The translations under genes were made by a program, and so were the position numbers. The notes beneath the pieces are model-generated. The model searched no databases. It was not told where the DNA came from and saw only the letters and a list, made by a program, of their open reading frames with translations. Shown piece after piece: positions 16,804 through 30,540 of a stretch of DNA of 64,000 nt. This DNA is from Sinohyriopsis cumingii (Eukaryota; Mollusca; Bivalvia; Unionida; Unionidae), in contig CM068835.1 of assembly GCA_028554795.2 (NCBI GenBank), positions 62,583,719-62,647,718 of the forward strand. Direction: 5' to 3'. Position 1 is the first letter of the stretch. Each line of letters starts with the position of its first letter.

Positions 16804-17869
16804 ACCAGACTCACCACTACTACCACTGACCTTTATCGCTGAGGGCGAACATACCCATCTGCTAGTACAAATGTTTAAATCTTTGGTATGAGTATGTGTG
16901 TTTACGTGTTTTTTTGCGTTTTTGTGTATCCGTTTCTCTGTGTATGCGTCTGTGTGTGTGTATTTGTACTTAAGTGTGCCGTATACCCATACATATGAAT
17001 TCATCGACCTCTTTCTCCTCTTAAAACCGAACATTCACGGGACGCTACCAAGTGATCAGAGACCAGATAACATGCTACTCCTATTGTTTCTTATTGGTGC
17101 TGAATTTACAGTATACACGGAGAGCCCAATGTCTGTCTTCTACTCATATTGTTGTCTAATAGATTACCTTATACTCGTTCATTTTCGCAAGAGGTTAACC
17201 CTAAGACATTCACAGTCATACTCAAATCTAACTGAATTTAAAATACATATGGTACCGGGTGTTTACATGTAATGTGCTTATTTACAAGATTAACTGCAAC
17301 TGCAGGCTTTAAATCTAGCAGTGTTGCAAGATGAAATTCGGGAGATTGCAAGTGTTGATTGGTGGACTTCAAACTTAAAATATATATTTCAGTATTTTAT
17401 AAAAGACGTAGATCATGTTTACTTTTATTATATTTGAATTCGGGTATACACGGGAAGACAAGGTTTATATTCTCATATCTTTGTCTAATCGGTTGCCTTA
17501 GAGCAATTTTCACATCTCTACTTCGTATCTACAAAGTTGATCATCATGATACTTACACATTAACATTCATCCAAAAGTCTAATTTAATCAAAAATAAATA
17601 TCGTACATTTCGTGTGCCTGTTTACAAGATTTAATAAAATTATATGACCTTAAAGTGGATAAATATACCAGTGTTACAATATGATATTCCAAAAGTGATG
17701 GTTTAAATTTGTCTGCTTTAAACATACAAATATAAATATATTTCTCTGAGTTTTAGAAATGATGTAGAACATATGCATTTTCAGGATCACGTTTTTTTTT
17801 TTACCGTTCATTCGTTTTTCTTTTAAAATCATTTTCTCAAAGATGCTTACTTTATTATATCCCTTCAGT

Positions 17870-18065
17870 TCGTTCAATGTGTAAACACATGGGTCACCGA
17901 TGAAAATTTGTCTGCTTTTAGATATTTCGTCAATACGTTTCGATTTTGTTTTTGTTTTTACATATTGACTGCATCACCCATTATTACATTTGATGGTCCA
18001 AACGTACCTATCTTCAGGTATACAAGTATTCTGATACATACCCATTACTCAGATTTTCATTGATT
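17870..18065 (-). pseudogene. E3/E4: left copy 3 (broken)
   Basis: The minus strand keeps IRILVYLKIGTFGPSNVIMG without an ATG, then a stop, then 'KSRQIFIGDPCVYTLN'. Same family as the other E3/E4 segments. 'atccctccattaaatatagt' and part of E2 follow at 18,110-18,230. Confidence 0.45.
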
Positions 18066-18250
18066 TCACTAAATTTATTTATATTCATCTAATTTCTTTG
18101 TATTGTATCCCTCCATTAAATATAGTAATTTAATGAATCTTTAATTCATGATGAAATACTTCCACTTTCTAGCTTTCAAGCCTTCATGAAGTCTTTCCAC
18201 TGCATATAGACTGAGTAACTTGAACAAAGATACTACATAATATCGACAGT

Positions 18251-19300
18251 ATTACAACAATCTTTAGATGAAATCATAAATACATTGAAGAGCTGTCATG
18301 GCTTTCATAGTTTATGTCATTGTATCTACATTACTTTGATATATTGTTTTATTATTATTAATAGCTGACGAAAATATATCATTTTTGGTAAACATGTCGA
18401 TAGAGAATTCATCAAGTGCAGTTTAATTTTGAATTGTTAGCTTCGGATACCATTTTTACGAACATCTTGTCTTTTTACAAATGTTGATATTATCAGATGA
18501 TAAATGAAAGCTGAACAGCATGTATAATTTTAGGCACAGTTTCTTGGGTACGTACATACATTGATTACATACGACGCAGATTTAATTCTAGGAATCGAAA
18601 AAGTGTCAGGTATTATAGAAGATAATCTGTTTTGCAATGAAAGCAGACTAACGAACAAAACCATATCTACGGTAAAAGAAATGTATTGCAATTTGTGATC
18701 AGATAATAAATAAACATAGTAAAAATAACTGAATTTGATAATAAAATGCTAAGTACTTTATATTCTCTCTCCTCCCACTCTCGCTCTTTCACTTATTTTT
18801 TATTTTGCAGTCATATTTTCAGGTTTTTGTTCAGCTTTCGTTTCTGATATGATTTAGTCTGATATGTCTACTGTCTTAGAGGATATGGTCTGGTCTACAT
18901 TGCTTCCCTTCTGTTTGTTTACATTCAACATATTTAGATGCATTGTGAGCTTATACGCGAATGTTCCCTTGTTTCTTTTCGCGTTCATTGTCAAAAGTCC
19001 AGTTCTTTCGGACCTTAACTTACCCAGTCTGTGTTACCTTTCTTGAATTCTGTAATAACATTCTGTTGCCAACAGTGAAGTTGACTTAGCAAGCGCGCCT
19101 GTATGCCACAAACAAGGGAAAATTACGTTTTCTTTGAGATGCGTTATCGGCCGTTCTATAGGCAAATAAAATAGGTGAATATAACATATCCTATAAAAAC
19201 AAAATAGTAAGAAACAAGAACAGGAACGAATAAAAAAGTGCACAATGAACTTGACAAACTAGCTGAAACAAAAATAAAAGAGGATTACAAAAAATCGCGG
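18251..19300. other. No gene recognised
   Basis: AT-rich; nothing recognised. It separates the left cluster from the Polinton-like remnant. Confidence 0.5.
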
Positions 19301-19309
19301 AATAAGAGA

Positions 19310-20780
19310 CGGTTTTGCTAAGAGTAGTATATTGCGTGAGTTAGGTATGGATTATCATAATAAAAACATGACTTGAGGTAGCAGATTATGATGATGATGC
19401 CAATATACTGGCGATGGCGTATCTTATACTAGTAGATACTCTGGCAAACTGCGGTTATAACAAAAAATAGTATACTGGTCAGATAATAGAAGTAGCTGAT
19501 ATTGAGTAAAATATTGAGACTTACCGCGATGCTGATGGAGATCTATTCTATCAAACACTTAATGATATAACAAGTATTAGTAATAGTATCAAGCATGTTT
19601 CTTATGATATGTTCGATTATGATATCGTCAGAAATATCAAGGTGGACGTCTATCTTTTGCAACAGCATATGAACCACTTGCACAATAGCTGGTACTTAAT
19701 AGTTTTAGTAGTGGAGATTTAAGATTTGTATTAGGTTATATTAATTGCATAAAAGATCTTTATCAGGATAGTGTGAATGATATCACTGACATACCAATGA
19801 ATTGATCCTGCCATTAATTTGATTCATATTTTGTTTGTGATGATATCAGTTATGGAAATAAACCATCTAAGGTATATAATGAATATCAAATTGTATAGCT
19901 GGTCCTGTTAATATCAAATTTCATCAGCAAATTGATAAAGCTGCTGCTGCTAAGAAAACGTTTACTTTCAATCAATACAATTGCTGAAACCGTTTCATAA
20001 TGACGAAAAGAGAAATAATTAAGTTCAATCACACAGCTAGTCCCTCAGGCAACGAAAGGGATAAGCTGATCAAATGCTACAAGTATTATCTTAAAAAATA
20101 TTACTGAGTCATACTCGCCAGAAAATATTCCAGCGAATTAATAGGTGTACTAAACTACATTCCAATGATACTAACAACAACTAGATTATCATTAGCGAGT
20201 GAAACAGCAAATCCACTACTGTTAATAAAATCAGGAGCAAGTATTGTATTATCAGCAATAAACGAATGAGTCGAGCCAAAATACGAGAATAAAAATACTT
20301 CGTGTCAAATATCAATAGCTATCTACAACAAGATACTTAATCAGCTTCGAGATTATCTCAGAGGGGAAAAGTACATTTGTTGGATCTGATATATGTACTG
20401 CGAGTCAACGATGATTTGCTCATTGATATGATAAAGAACAGAGTTTTGAAACACGAAAGACGATACTCTGTAAATTTTATGTGAAATATGAAATATGGAA
20501 GATATTACAGTAGATGACAATCAGTTAAAGTTGAAAATAATTATCTTCCGAGGTAAGCATTAGACGATTATACTTAACAATGATTCAATATTTCACATAC
20601 TTTAAAAATATAAACAATATAAAGTTGTATTTTGTTTGTGAAGATGATTCAAAGTATTTTGATATAATAACTTTGGTCTCAACCTCGGTTTCTGATGTTG
20701 TTGATAATCATTACAGTTCGATATCGCAGAATCAATATACTAGGATCAAAGTTGATGATGAGCTAAAATAATGTTATGTC
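19310..20780 (+). pseudogene. Eroded coding-like stretch beside the Polinton-like ATPase
   Basis: Many short in-frame pieces of ordinary amino-acid composition, separated by stops and shifts: 'NIETYRDADGDLFYQTLNDI' near 19,520, 'REIIKFNHTASPSGNERDKL' near 20,010, 'TTRLSLASETANPLLLIKSG' near 20,175, and a 63-codon frame at 20,580-20,771. This pattern is unlike the random AT-rich flanks. I infer it belongs with the ATPase remnant because it adjoins it, but I cannot assign any piece to a named capsid or accessory protein. Confidence 0.4.
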
Positions 20781-21794
20781 GATAAGACAATAATCTCACA
20801 TGGAAATGATATTAAGACGCTGGAACCTGGTAATCCTATCAGTAGCAAAATGATCTTGAACTTGTTCTGTCATGATGATGATAGTTATATAATAGCAAAC
20901 GCTGAGGCGATACAAAATTCTCGACAATATACGGTGTAACACGTTAATGTGAATATTAAAAATAAATCATTAGGGATTTCATGTGAAATCCACAGTATTC
21001 TTATGTAACCGGGATTGTTTCTGGGCCAACCATATTTTTGTTTGACGATTTTCCATGATGTGGTAATCAATAATGAAATCGATTTTGTTGTGTCAGCAAA
21101 ATTTGTTTTTAAATATGTTTAAATAAAAGCGGGCGTGGGTGGGGTGGGTATTTGGGGTGGGAGCTGATCAGTGGGTAATATATGGTGTAAAATAGGATAG
21201 TCAAGTACAACAAAAAGGGTTCAGTTAAGAAACTCACTTAGATAAGACTATTGCTGTTGCGTGCCCTGTAGTGTGCTAATTGAACTACATGGTCACTCTT
21301 GGGTCAGATAAATCCCTGACGCATAGTCTTCTGCAGCAAATAAATATGTTGTAGCTTTACGATCTGCAGTATCAATAGTCTGATCACGTTTTTACATTCC
21401 ATTTGATTGCATACAAATAAATTACATGAATCGGAACCACCTTTTTATTATTCCTTTGACTGCATACAAATATTGAAATGAATTAGAAACACCGTTTTAA
21501 GCAGCAGAGAGGGTGAACAAACCACATGCTCGAACGTCCGTTTATGAAAAATAACTTAATACAAAACAAATGAAAAATAAAGCGTAATAACGTCAAACCT
21601 AATCCTGTAACAAAAAAGCGAGAGTTTCTATAACTGACTTAGCTCATTTTGTTACTTTATCTTTGTCGTTTGTGTTTTTGAAAATTGTATGAATGTTTTT
21701 GTTTCTAAATTATTCCAAATCATAATTAGATAGAGCTAGTCGATTTATAAAGATACAGATGAGAAATCTAAAAATAATGGAAACCTAGTTTATT

Positions 21795-22455
21795 TTTAAC
21801 CAAGGCTTTTATCAAGACCTATGCGATATCACGACCGAGGATCATTCATATATGTTGTTACAAATCCGTGTGGGGTAGCTTGTGTTTTTGAAAAACGTTT
21901 TTGAACTGAATCATGTCCATATCCCTTGAACATCAAATCCAATGAATGTTTTGCATAGTATGTGTATCGACTGCATTCAACGCAACTAAAATATTAAGTT
22001 ATCTCTAATTGCTGTAGGTATTTGTGCATATCGCTTAGTAACATAAATAACGTCTGTGTTTTTATGCCTGACTCGAGACAATATCCGAGCTGGAATTGAT
22101 TGTTTGTCCAGCATTACATCATCGCATACTACTAGATTATTAAAATTTCATCGAGGTCGTCTACATATTGGGCTCCATCAATATAATTGACAAAATAAAT
22201 AAGATCATCACCATCATCGTTCCACAATTAGGCATTTTCATTAAAATCATTAAGCTCATTGTAGCATTTCTGATCATCTGCAGATGATGCCACTATAGAT
22301 ATAACGCATTCACTTCAGCCATATCAGTATCAAATTAAGCCGTAATTGTGTTTTTACCCGTTTCTGATGGACCTAGTATTAACATTCTGATGGAATTCGG
22401 TAATGCTGAAATATGTTTAACTGGGACTTGTCTTCGTGTTACTGAAAAAGCATTG
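21795..22455 (-). pseudogene. Polinton/Maverick-like packaging ATPase remnant
   Basis: On the minus strand, VPVKHISALPNSIRMLILGP leads into a Walker A-like GPSETGKN (22,350-22,373); the family usually has GPSGSGKT, so two positions differ. A Walker B-like VVCDDVM lies at 22,112-22,132. It is followed by RVRHKNTDVIYVTKRYAQIP, like the conserved segment after Walker B in A32/FtsK-type ATPases of Polintons and adintoviruses, which pump DNA into capsids. Stops and frameshifts separate the blocks, so it is a dead copy. A pox-like or other A32 relative cannot be excluded, but in animal DNA the Polinton type is most likely. Confidence 0.62.
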
Positions 22456-23640
22456 ACATCCATGTTGTGCAAATATAATAAATAATATGGATTTATATTG
22501 CATTCGATGCAGAGCATCTGCCCCCACAAGTGGAGTGACAACATTAATAACGAAAAATAAAAAGAGTGCACTTCCAGGTCAATGAGTAAAATGTGGTACA
22601 AATAAATAAATAAATAAATAAATATATAATTAAGTTGTTTGATACGTTTTCCAAAACCTGTTGGTCTTGTTGTTTGTATTACAGAGTTTATACCCATACA
22701 GTCGTAACACAAGCGATGTTACCAAATTTATACATGCTGATAATTATTTAACTAGATGTGCAACGAAGGTGGACGTATGATATACTCTGTAATTGGAAGT
22801 CTTTGATGACTGCAAATTCAGGAATGGGAGTAGAATTTAAGTGGCTGTTCTCATTCATGAAGAAACTTCATAGTGAATTATCAACACAGATTTAATTTCA
22901 AGAAAGAAAAATTCAATGAGAAACATAAAATACTTTTTTGAAATCATACACTTTAATTTTCACACATTTTAATTGCGCGGAAAGAGAGCATAGTTGCAGT
23001 AACGTTCCTTTCTAATTGCATATTTACAAATAATTTTTAAAAACTGCGATGCTGCTGAGCATACACTAAAACAACATACAATGTGCAGAAATCGTCAAAA
23101 TATTAGAATACATTTATTATATTGGATAGTTCTGTATTGGGGAATGGATATAACTCTTTACGAAGTTTATGTAAAATGCATAAAATTTTATCTAATGAAC
23201 TTGATCGACTTCATACGGTAATATTGTACTGTTATGGTGGTAAATTGATAATTTGGTGTTTTTATTGAGAAGAATGTATAATACAGGCATATGAATATGA
23301 TAACCTTGCTTAATTTCAAAAGGAAAAAATGGAGCCCCTTGGCCATTACAGATCTCATTTGTGTTTGTGGGTTTGATTGTTGGCTCAGGCAACGTAAATA
23401 TGTGAAAAAGCTTGCCAGTAGCATTTTGAGGATTGATGGTAATTACCGGGTTCATCTCCCTCCAATATACTGGCCGCCTTGTATAGGTTATCATCTGCTG
23501 ACAATGGTATTAAACCCACACACAACAACAAAACATACAAATATTGCATATAATATTTATACAGATCTGTGTGCTGTTTTTTCTCACTTCACCCCATTGT
23601 CAAGTAAATAAGACCTTGGAGCGAAGCTAATGGTTCTTAC
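22456..23640. other. No firm gene; AAAT repeat
   Basis: (AAAT)n at 22,601-22,624. Overlapping 100-codon frames near 23,190-23,610 on both strands have no recognisable domain, and I do not call them genes. Confidence 0.45.
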
Positions 23641-24560
23641 AAAGTGAGATATCGGAGGTATATATAGCTGACGTTAATAGTTGGGTTTCTATGAGGACCA
23701 AAATAATTTAACATTTTGCCTCCCTGATGAAACATGTTCATGTGACGGGGAAATGCAATGTCAAAAGTGTCCACAGTTATCTACTATTCATTCATCCAGT
23801 TCATTCATCATTCAAAATCCATATCTGCTAGTAGATACCCAGCGATCTTTTATCCAATGCCCCACATTTACCACGCGTTTTGGAGTGACCAAAAGCTCAC
23901 GTTTACTATTTAGTATGCGTTTTCGATTCACCAACAACCACTTATATATTGAACAAATACAATGCAAAGCAGAATGGGAATGTAACATTAGAATAATCCC
24001 TATTAAACAAAACAAACATCTCAGATTACTGAAAACCCTTCTGTTAACCTTTTCTAAACAAAGTAAAGCTCCTGATCCCATATAACGTCCGTACCATCCA
24101 CATTTTAACTATACACAATATACACTCAAACATACTTATGTATCATCATCCATGGAGCGAAAAAGGAGGAAAAGCAAGAGTTTATGCAGTAAATGTAATT
24201 TTAAAAGTCCTGTACATATAATATCCACTACCCGACATTTACAAACCAAATTAGCAAATACCTCCTTTAGTATTCACTATGCCGTTTAGAGTGATCAACA
24301 CCCACACACCTATTAATTCGACAGACTAGAATGTTAAAGAAGGGATTAAAAGCAAAATTTAAAATCCTTTTAAACAAATCTACTTTTCCGATTCTGCTAT
24401 GTGACTCAGGGTATTCGTTCAATTAACATTCCAAATCTATACAAAGTTCATGCTATTAAACATTCAATAACTTTAACTTTGTGAGTGCTCATGATCAAAC
24501 CTATATTTACAAGTATAGATGGATTCTGGATGACAGCTGCTGAGGCAGGTGCTATTTTGA
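23640..24560 (+). repeat. Dispersed repeat family, copy 1
   Basis: Shares ordered motifs with 55.93-56.93 kb: 'ggttcttacaa...gatatcg', 'actcaaacatacttatgtat', a purine-rich 'gaaaaaggaggaaaagcaag', 'tatccactac', and 'gccgtttagagtgatcaaca' at about 24,282. Internal units recur at about 23,760-23,930 and 24,190-24,340. A 134-codon frame at 23,681-24,085 lies inside the repeat and shows no known domain. Confidence 0.55.
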
Positions 24561-25420
24561 GCAAATAATATTCCAAATTCAAGTCTCTTTCTTGAGTTAC
24601 AACTAGGATACGTTCTGAATAGATTCAATTTACTAAAATCTATCTTTTATTATCACCCAGTCCTAGTGAGCCAAACCCAAATATATTTGTAATTGTATCT
24701 TCACCCATTTAGAGACTGTTTCCCATTGTTCCATACTATAAGTATCGGAAGCCATATAGCATCTCTCATAGACAATGTGAAGCCTACAAATCCCTAGGAC
24801 GTTTCAACCATCCTTTTTCATACGAAACCACAGTTTCTTACACCTTATAATCCCTACAACCTGTTAGTAAAGTAAACGTATGCCCTATCATGCATGTAGT
24901 GAAGAACAGACATTGGCTTACTTCTAAAATCCAAACACAAACGTAAATCATCTATGTGTCAAGTATGTTGTATAATTTGCTATACTGCTTTTTAATTTTT
25001 CAGTCCTGCTGAGGCAGATTTGTGATCTCTTTGAAAATAAAAACTATTACTATTTCTCCACTTTCTAATAATCCACAATGTGACTTCCAGGAAATGAATA
25101 ATGGCAACATATTCTAAGAAGGTGAAGTTTAACAGTAAAAGTTGTAATATTGTTTAGAAATGACGGACGAATTAGTCGCATGAAGAAACAGTTCAATCAG
25201 TGGTAATTTACATTAGTGAATCGTTGGTAATATCTAATTTTAATATTATATGCACACAAATTTGCTGTAACAACAATCCATCTTGAATCATTTCAAATGG
25301 AAAACTTTATCCACGACCCTATAGGAAACGTGTCCATGACAAGGTTTCTCCTACTACGGACAGTAAATTTATTAACTGAGGATGAATGTTGAGATTAAGT
25401 TGACATACCCCTACCCCCTG

Positions 25421-25460
<40 letters not shown>

Positions 25461-25523
25461 AATAACTATTTGGTAGGTTGCGCAATTTGTTGTCACATAT
25501 ATTAGATAAAAATATTTATAAAT
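24561..25523. other. No gene; (TC)n microsatellite
   Basis: Only a TC dinucleotide run at 25,422-25,458 is recognisable. Confidence 0.6.
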
Positions 25524-25992
25524 TTACCTTTTACAAAATATTATTGAGTGGACATAACACATTGGACAGTGTACAGGGTCGATAAAAGGATGCATACTGT
25601 AGCTATGCTTTAAAGATCTTTTAACTCTCGAGCTTCTGAACGAATGTGTTGACAGCCTCATTACAACGATATGACTGTTTATTATTGGATTATCCGTCAC
25701 GGCCGATGACAATACAGTGGAAGTTAAGAGGTCAGCGATTTTTTGTGTGCTCCTTTTACATGGACTGTTGACAGGACATTTTACCTTAACGTAAGGCGCA
25801 CATTGATCATGTAAGGAACATGTACCTCGTGATGGTGGTTTGGGAAAACACTGGAATAACAATGGGTTGTTCACTCGTGTATGATAAAATAACTAGCATT
25901 CGTTCACAATTATGTATAAACTTTGCCTGATTCTAGGTAATATATTTTCATTTGTTGTAGCGCTTGGGTTTAATAACATTTTCAACAGAATA

Positions 25993-26066
25993 GGTTATTC
26001 GTGTTGGCCATTATATTTGGTAGTGGTAAGGTTATTCGTGTTGGCCATTATATTTGATGGTGGTAT
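25993..26066. repeat. 37-bp direct tandem duplication
   Basis: Units 25,993-26,029 and 26,030-26,066 both begin 'ggttattcgtgttggccatt' and differ at only a few 3' positions. Confidence 0.9.
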
Positions 26067-27600
26067 AATCCGGGAAGAACTACTGACTCTTGGAAAGCTA
26101 CAGGCATGCTTTCTAACATGTTCACATTGACCGAATCGGGACTAAGACCCACACATGTAGAGGTGAGAAGTCAATGGCTTGTAAAGGCAAACGTCTTAGA
26201 AAATTAATCTACTTAAAGAATTACATTATCTATTCACCATGGCAGTACAGGATGCGAGTTGATCATGTTGATGTGATAAAATCTGACGTATTTAATGGGA
26301 ACTGTAAACATAATTATCATTTTTATTCTACAAGGTACTGTGAAAAAGGTAAACATATTTTAATATTGATATTGTCATTACACATGAATTTCGCTTGGGA
26401 TTTATATTTTGTCTCAAGGAATTCTTAGCGGCATAGCATATTGTTTGAAAAATATGTTGTCAAAACACAGTCAAATTGTGATCTTTCCCTCTCTTGCAGT
26501 TGAATGCTTTGAACATGACAATTCAAGCTAATGTTTCATACAAGCATTTTGTGCTTCGCATGGCATTTTATTTGTCTTGAAATAGTATTACAAAATACTG
26601 TGTATATAACTCCCGAAAGAGTTTAGCCATTAATACATTATGTATATTATTTTCCCAATCCTGGATAATGCATGTCATACATTTGTTATCGTGAGTGCTT
26701 AATTATCAACATGTGACACTATTTTTCGATAGTTGACGCGTTTGTCTCTAAAACACATTCTTAAATAAAAAAATATATTGGCATATCTTGAAACGGAGAG
26801 GAGCAAAAGAAGAATGTGACATGTCATCAGTTTAATTTAAATTTTATTTAATTACGAACTTTCATTTTTATTCAACAAAAAAAAATGGCTTAGCTTTTAA
26901 ATACTTCTCAAAATAAAACAAATCTTCACATACGGTAAACGCAGAGCTTATGAAAACGAACGTGCAATTATTCTTTAGATCAAAATGATAGTTAGACATC
27001 GTAACCCCTTTATTTGTGAAGATTTTACATCTCTAACCAATAGGCCATCGGAGCGGTCTCTTTCATCTACGAAATCAAAGCATTTACAAAGGTTTGAAGT
27101 GCCCGGGGAGACACAAAAACATGTATATCTTTGATGGCATTAAAATTTACAAAAAGCGAAACTTAAATCGGGGGTGGGATTATATAATATCTTTTATTTT
27201 GCTTGTCGATATTGTCCTAATGTCCTAATGAATGGTGTTCCTGACGAGACTTTGTCCTGGTGTTATTTTGTTCTGAGAAGATTTGTCCTATATGAGGGGT
27301 ATATGAACAACCTTTGCATTTTTGTTTTCTTCTGGCAGATTGCTACATCTATGTTTGTAAAAGAAAATAGATTTATATAGACTAGATCGTTTGAGGGATT
27401 TTCTTAATAAAATGTGGAAAATATACAGTAAAGAAATATAAAAAGAACGAATATTTATTTTGATTTGGGATTTCGGGAGCAATTATTCCAACAGTTCTGA
27501 GACAAATATGTTATAATTTGAATGTAATTTTGATAGCATTTAAATCGATTCATTAACATAATGTAGTGTCAATTTAACAGACTAGGCAACTAATGTGCAC

Positions 27601-27603
<3 letters not shown>
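26067..27603. other. No gene; old copy of the right-end repeat
   Basis: 27,420-27,545 ('ttccaaca', 'aatttgaatgtaattttgat') resembles part of the duplicated unit at 62.47-64.0 kb. Nothing else recognised. Confidence 0.45.

Positions 27604-27655
<52 letters not shown>
27604..27655. repeat. (TAA)n 3' tail of the LINE
   Basis: About 17 TAA triplets directly abutting the LINE 3' end. Confidence 0.9.
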
Positions 27656-27656
<1 letters not shown>

Positions 27657-27699
27657 TAGGACTATGTATAGCGTCTAATCTTTAGAAGTTCCAAGCGCT

Positions 27700-28122
27700 T
27701 TACAACATTTGACAACACCTATAACATAAAAATCCCATATATAATAATATGATTACAAAAAAGAAAAACCATGAAATTAGAAAACATAAAAAACATGCTA
27801 AACTATTTAAGGTATTAGTTTTAGTTTGTTTTTGCAGTCGAAATAAGCGAGTTTTAAGATCACTATTGAATGGGATCACTGTGTCTTTGTGTCTACGTTC
27901 AGTGGGCAATTCATTCCACGTTGCTGCGCCCTGGCATTCAAAAGAACGTTGTCCATATGACTTCTTTTTCAAAGTAGGAATACTGAGTATACGATTGTCA
28001 GAAGAGTAGCGTAAGTGTCGTGCTGCTGTGTAAATATGGGTTAGGTCGGATAGGTATACTGGACTGGAGTCCATCAGTGAAACGTAGCACAGAGAACATA
28101 TATTTGTTTGATTATGGATCAA
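27700..28122 (-). pseudogene. LINE C-terminal region
   Basis: Open frame with PVYLSDLTHIYTAARHLRYS and RSFECQGAATWNELPTERR. This is the conserved block after reverse transcriptase in CR1/L2-like LINEs (YL-L--Y-P-R-LRSS ... WN-LP). The ORF ends within the element's 3' region. Confidence 0.75.
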
Positions 28123-28349
28123 ATGGATAGACAGTGTTGGGTACAGAGCAGCGGGGGAAGTGTGCTGTGCTTGTGGTACTCTAGCTATGTTTTGAGCTTT
28201 TTGAAGTTTCTGGAGTTTATATTGAGATAAACCAAACAGGATTTAATTACAATAGTCCAGTATTGAAAGTACTAATGAACACACGAGTGTTTTAGCGACA
28301 TCAGCTGAAAGATATTTGCGCATGGAGCTGAAACGTCTCAGCTCAAGAT

Positions 28350-29551
28350 ATGTAGCCTAGCATATGTTCATGACATGTTGGTGTAATATCAGATTACTAT
28401 CCAGAGTAACACCTTCGTTTCGTACTGACTTTGTGAATTCAAGATTGGTGTTGTTGATATTTATTGTTTGAGGTAAAGGATGTGAATGAGAAAGTCTTTG
28501 TGTTGTGATCAGAACGGCCTCAGTGTTATCATCATTCATCTGCAGCTTGTTACATGTCATCCATGATTTCAAATCAGAAAGGTACCTCTATACACCTTGG
28601 GTGGTAGCATCAACTTCGGTTGGGTGGCTAGATTTGTATATTTGGTTGTCATCAGCGTACCATTGGTGAAGCACTGGATGATGATATATGATACTCGAGA
28701 GCGGCTGCTTGTATAGAATGAAGAGAACAACTCCAAGAACAGAGCCTTGTGGAACACCACAACATACATTAACTGAGCTGGAGTGATTTAATTAGCAGAA
28801 ATAATTTGTGTCCTGTTGACCAAGTAAGACTTGAACCACAATAAGGTTGTATCTTGAATGCCAAATACATGCTGGAGACGGTGAATTAATATATCATGGC
28901 CTATTGTGTCAAATGCTGCAGAAAAATCAAGGAGGGTGAGGACTGTAATCTTTCTGCTATCCAATAGAGAGAGAATGTGATTAACTACTTTTAGAATAGT
29001 AATTTAAATAATGTGGCATGGTCGATATGCAGATTCTACATTGCTAATATGAATGGAAGATTATAAACTGGGAGGTAGGTCCTTAAATCGTTATGGTCTA
29101 GTGTTGGTTTCTTGAGCAGAGTCTTTACAATGGAAGTTTTGAAAACTGATAGGAATTCCCCAGATGAGATAGAGTTATAAACAACATCAGTTAGTGATGG
29201 TAATATTGGATCTAAGTAGTCATGCAGCAGTTATGTTGGAACTGGATCACGTTCACCTGACTTTTGTGCAACCTTCATCAGGTATGTACGTACGAAATCC
29301 AAAGAGACAGGTTCAAATGCTGCTAATGGTTGCCGCTGAAATTCTGTATCCGAACTGTATGGTGACGACGAGTCAATTGAAATTGTGTTGTCTAGCTTAT
29401 CTCTAATGGTTTGTACTTTGTCACGGAAGACATTTACAAACATGTCCGGAAGGTCGACTGAAGAGAAGGTAGTTGGAAGTGGTGTACATGTGTCCCTTGA
29501 CATCGGCTTGTTAGTAATCTCGAAGAGCTCATTGTATCTGAAACTTTCCAT
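28350..29551 (-). pseudogene. LINE reverse transcriptase, broken
   Basis: In order on minus: linker LPDMFVNVFRDKVQTIRDKL (about 29,400); VLTLLDFSAAFDTIGHDILI (about 28,940), with a Gly where the family often has Asp; the catalytic YADDNQIY region (about 28,640); and VKSWMT-like KSWMTCNKLQMNDDNTEAVL (about 28,560). Pieces fall in different frames with stops. The same family recurs at 61,392-61,745. Confidence 0.75.
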
Positions 29552-29572
29552 GATATTAGTACTGTAGTGGGC

Positions 29573-30540
29573 TTATTTCGCTGCATGAACTATATTTGTG
29601 ACATTCGTCTTAGCGGCTTCATAGATTTGCTTATGAATAGTGAGTCTGGTGGACAGCCAAAGCCTCTCAGCTTTACGGCGGTCTCTTTTAGCAGTGCTAA
29701 ACTGGTCCCTAACACTGCTGTACCATGGATAACTCTTTTGAGTTGATACTCTGCACTTGGTAGCTGGGGCCTGTTTGTCGAACAATGAACGTAGGCAGTT
29801 ATAGAGTTGTTCTGCTGTAGGAGGTAAGCAAGTTGTTAGGTTTGCTTGGATGTCATGCATTAGTTTGGTTCTTTGTATCATGCGGAGGTTTCTCATAGTA
29901 GCAGGTAAAGGTGGAGGGTTAAGTACTGATACGTTAAGATGGCATATAATGCAGAGGTGATCTGGTGTAAGTTCGTGGGATACCAGGGAGGACCGTAGAA
30001 TGTTAGCATCATTTCTATGCAGAATCCAGTCTAAAATGTTACCATGTTTATGTGTAGGTTGGTTAACTAACTGTTTGAGGTTGAAAACATTAATGCAATC
30101 TACGAATTTTGAAGTGTTTGGGTTTCCGCGACAGTTAAAGTGAAAGTTGAAATCTCCAAGAATAATCAGGTTGCCACCTTTTGAATTTCCATACTCCAGG
30201 AGATTCGGAAACTGCTCCAAAAAGAAAGGTTTAGTCAGCTTGTTTTTTCTTCTAGGAGGAGGATGGTATAGGCAGAAAAAATGGACTGACCTTTGCTCCA
30301 TTGTGAGTGTGGTTTGGACTACTTCAAATTATGAATGGTATAAATTGAAAGTTGTCTTGTGGTTAAGATGTTTATTCTTGGAATTCTTTGTGATGACATC
30401 AATTCCACATCGCGAGAGTGGTGTGGGAACGACTTGATGGAGTAACCAGTTTTTTTTAGATCCTCGCACTTGGGCTGATCGCCTCATGTTTCTGTCAGGA
30501 ATACACATATATTCTGGTTGTTGATACAAATAACAATTTC
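29573..30540 (-). pseudogene. LINE APE endonuclease domain, broken
   Basis: A 242-codon minus-strand frame (29,573-30,301) contains NLIILGDFNFHFN (GDFN metal/catalytic motif), LDWILHRND and SHELTPDHLCIICHLNV (the S-DH motif). Upstream, in shifted frames, 'YVFLTETWGDQP'-like sequence near 30,500 is the ET motif. The endonuclease nicks target DNA to start reverse transcription. A frameshift around 30,300-30,330 separates the halves. Confidence 0.78.

Noticed and set aside
23192-23611. Overlapping 100-codon frames on both strands
   Set aside because: Mutually overlapping, no domain, AT-rich composition; probably chance.
25524-25874. 117-codon minus-strand frame with several cysteines (GTCSLHDQCAPYVKVKCPV)
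   Set aside because: No ATG near its head, no recognised domain, no second copy and no splice evidence. The plus strand is also partly open. Possibly an exon, but I cannot support it.
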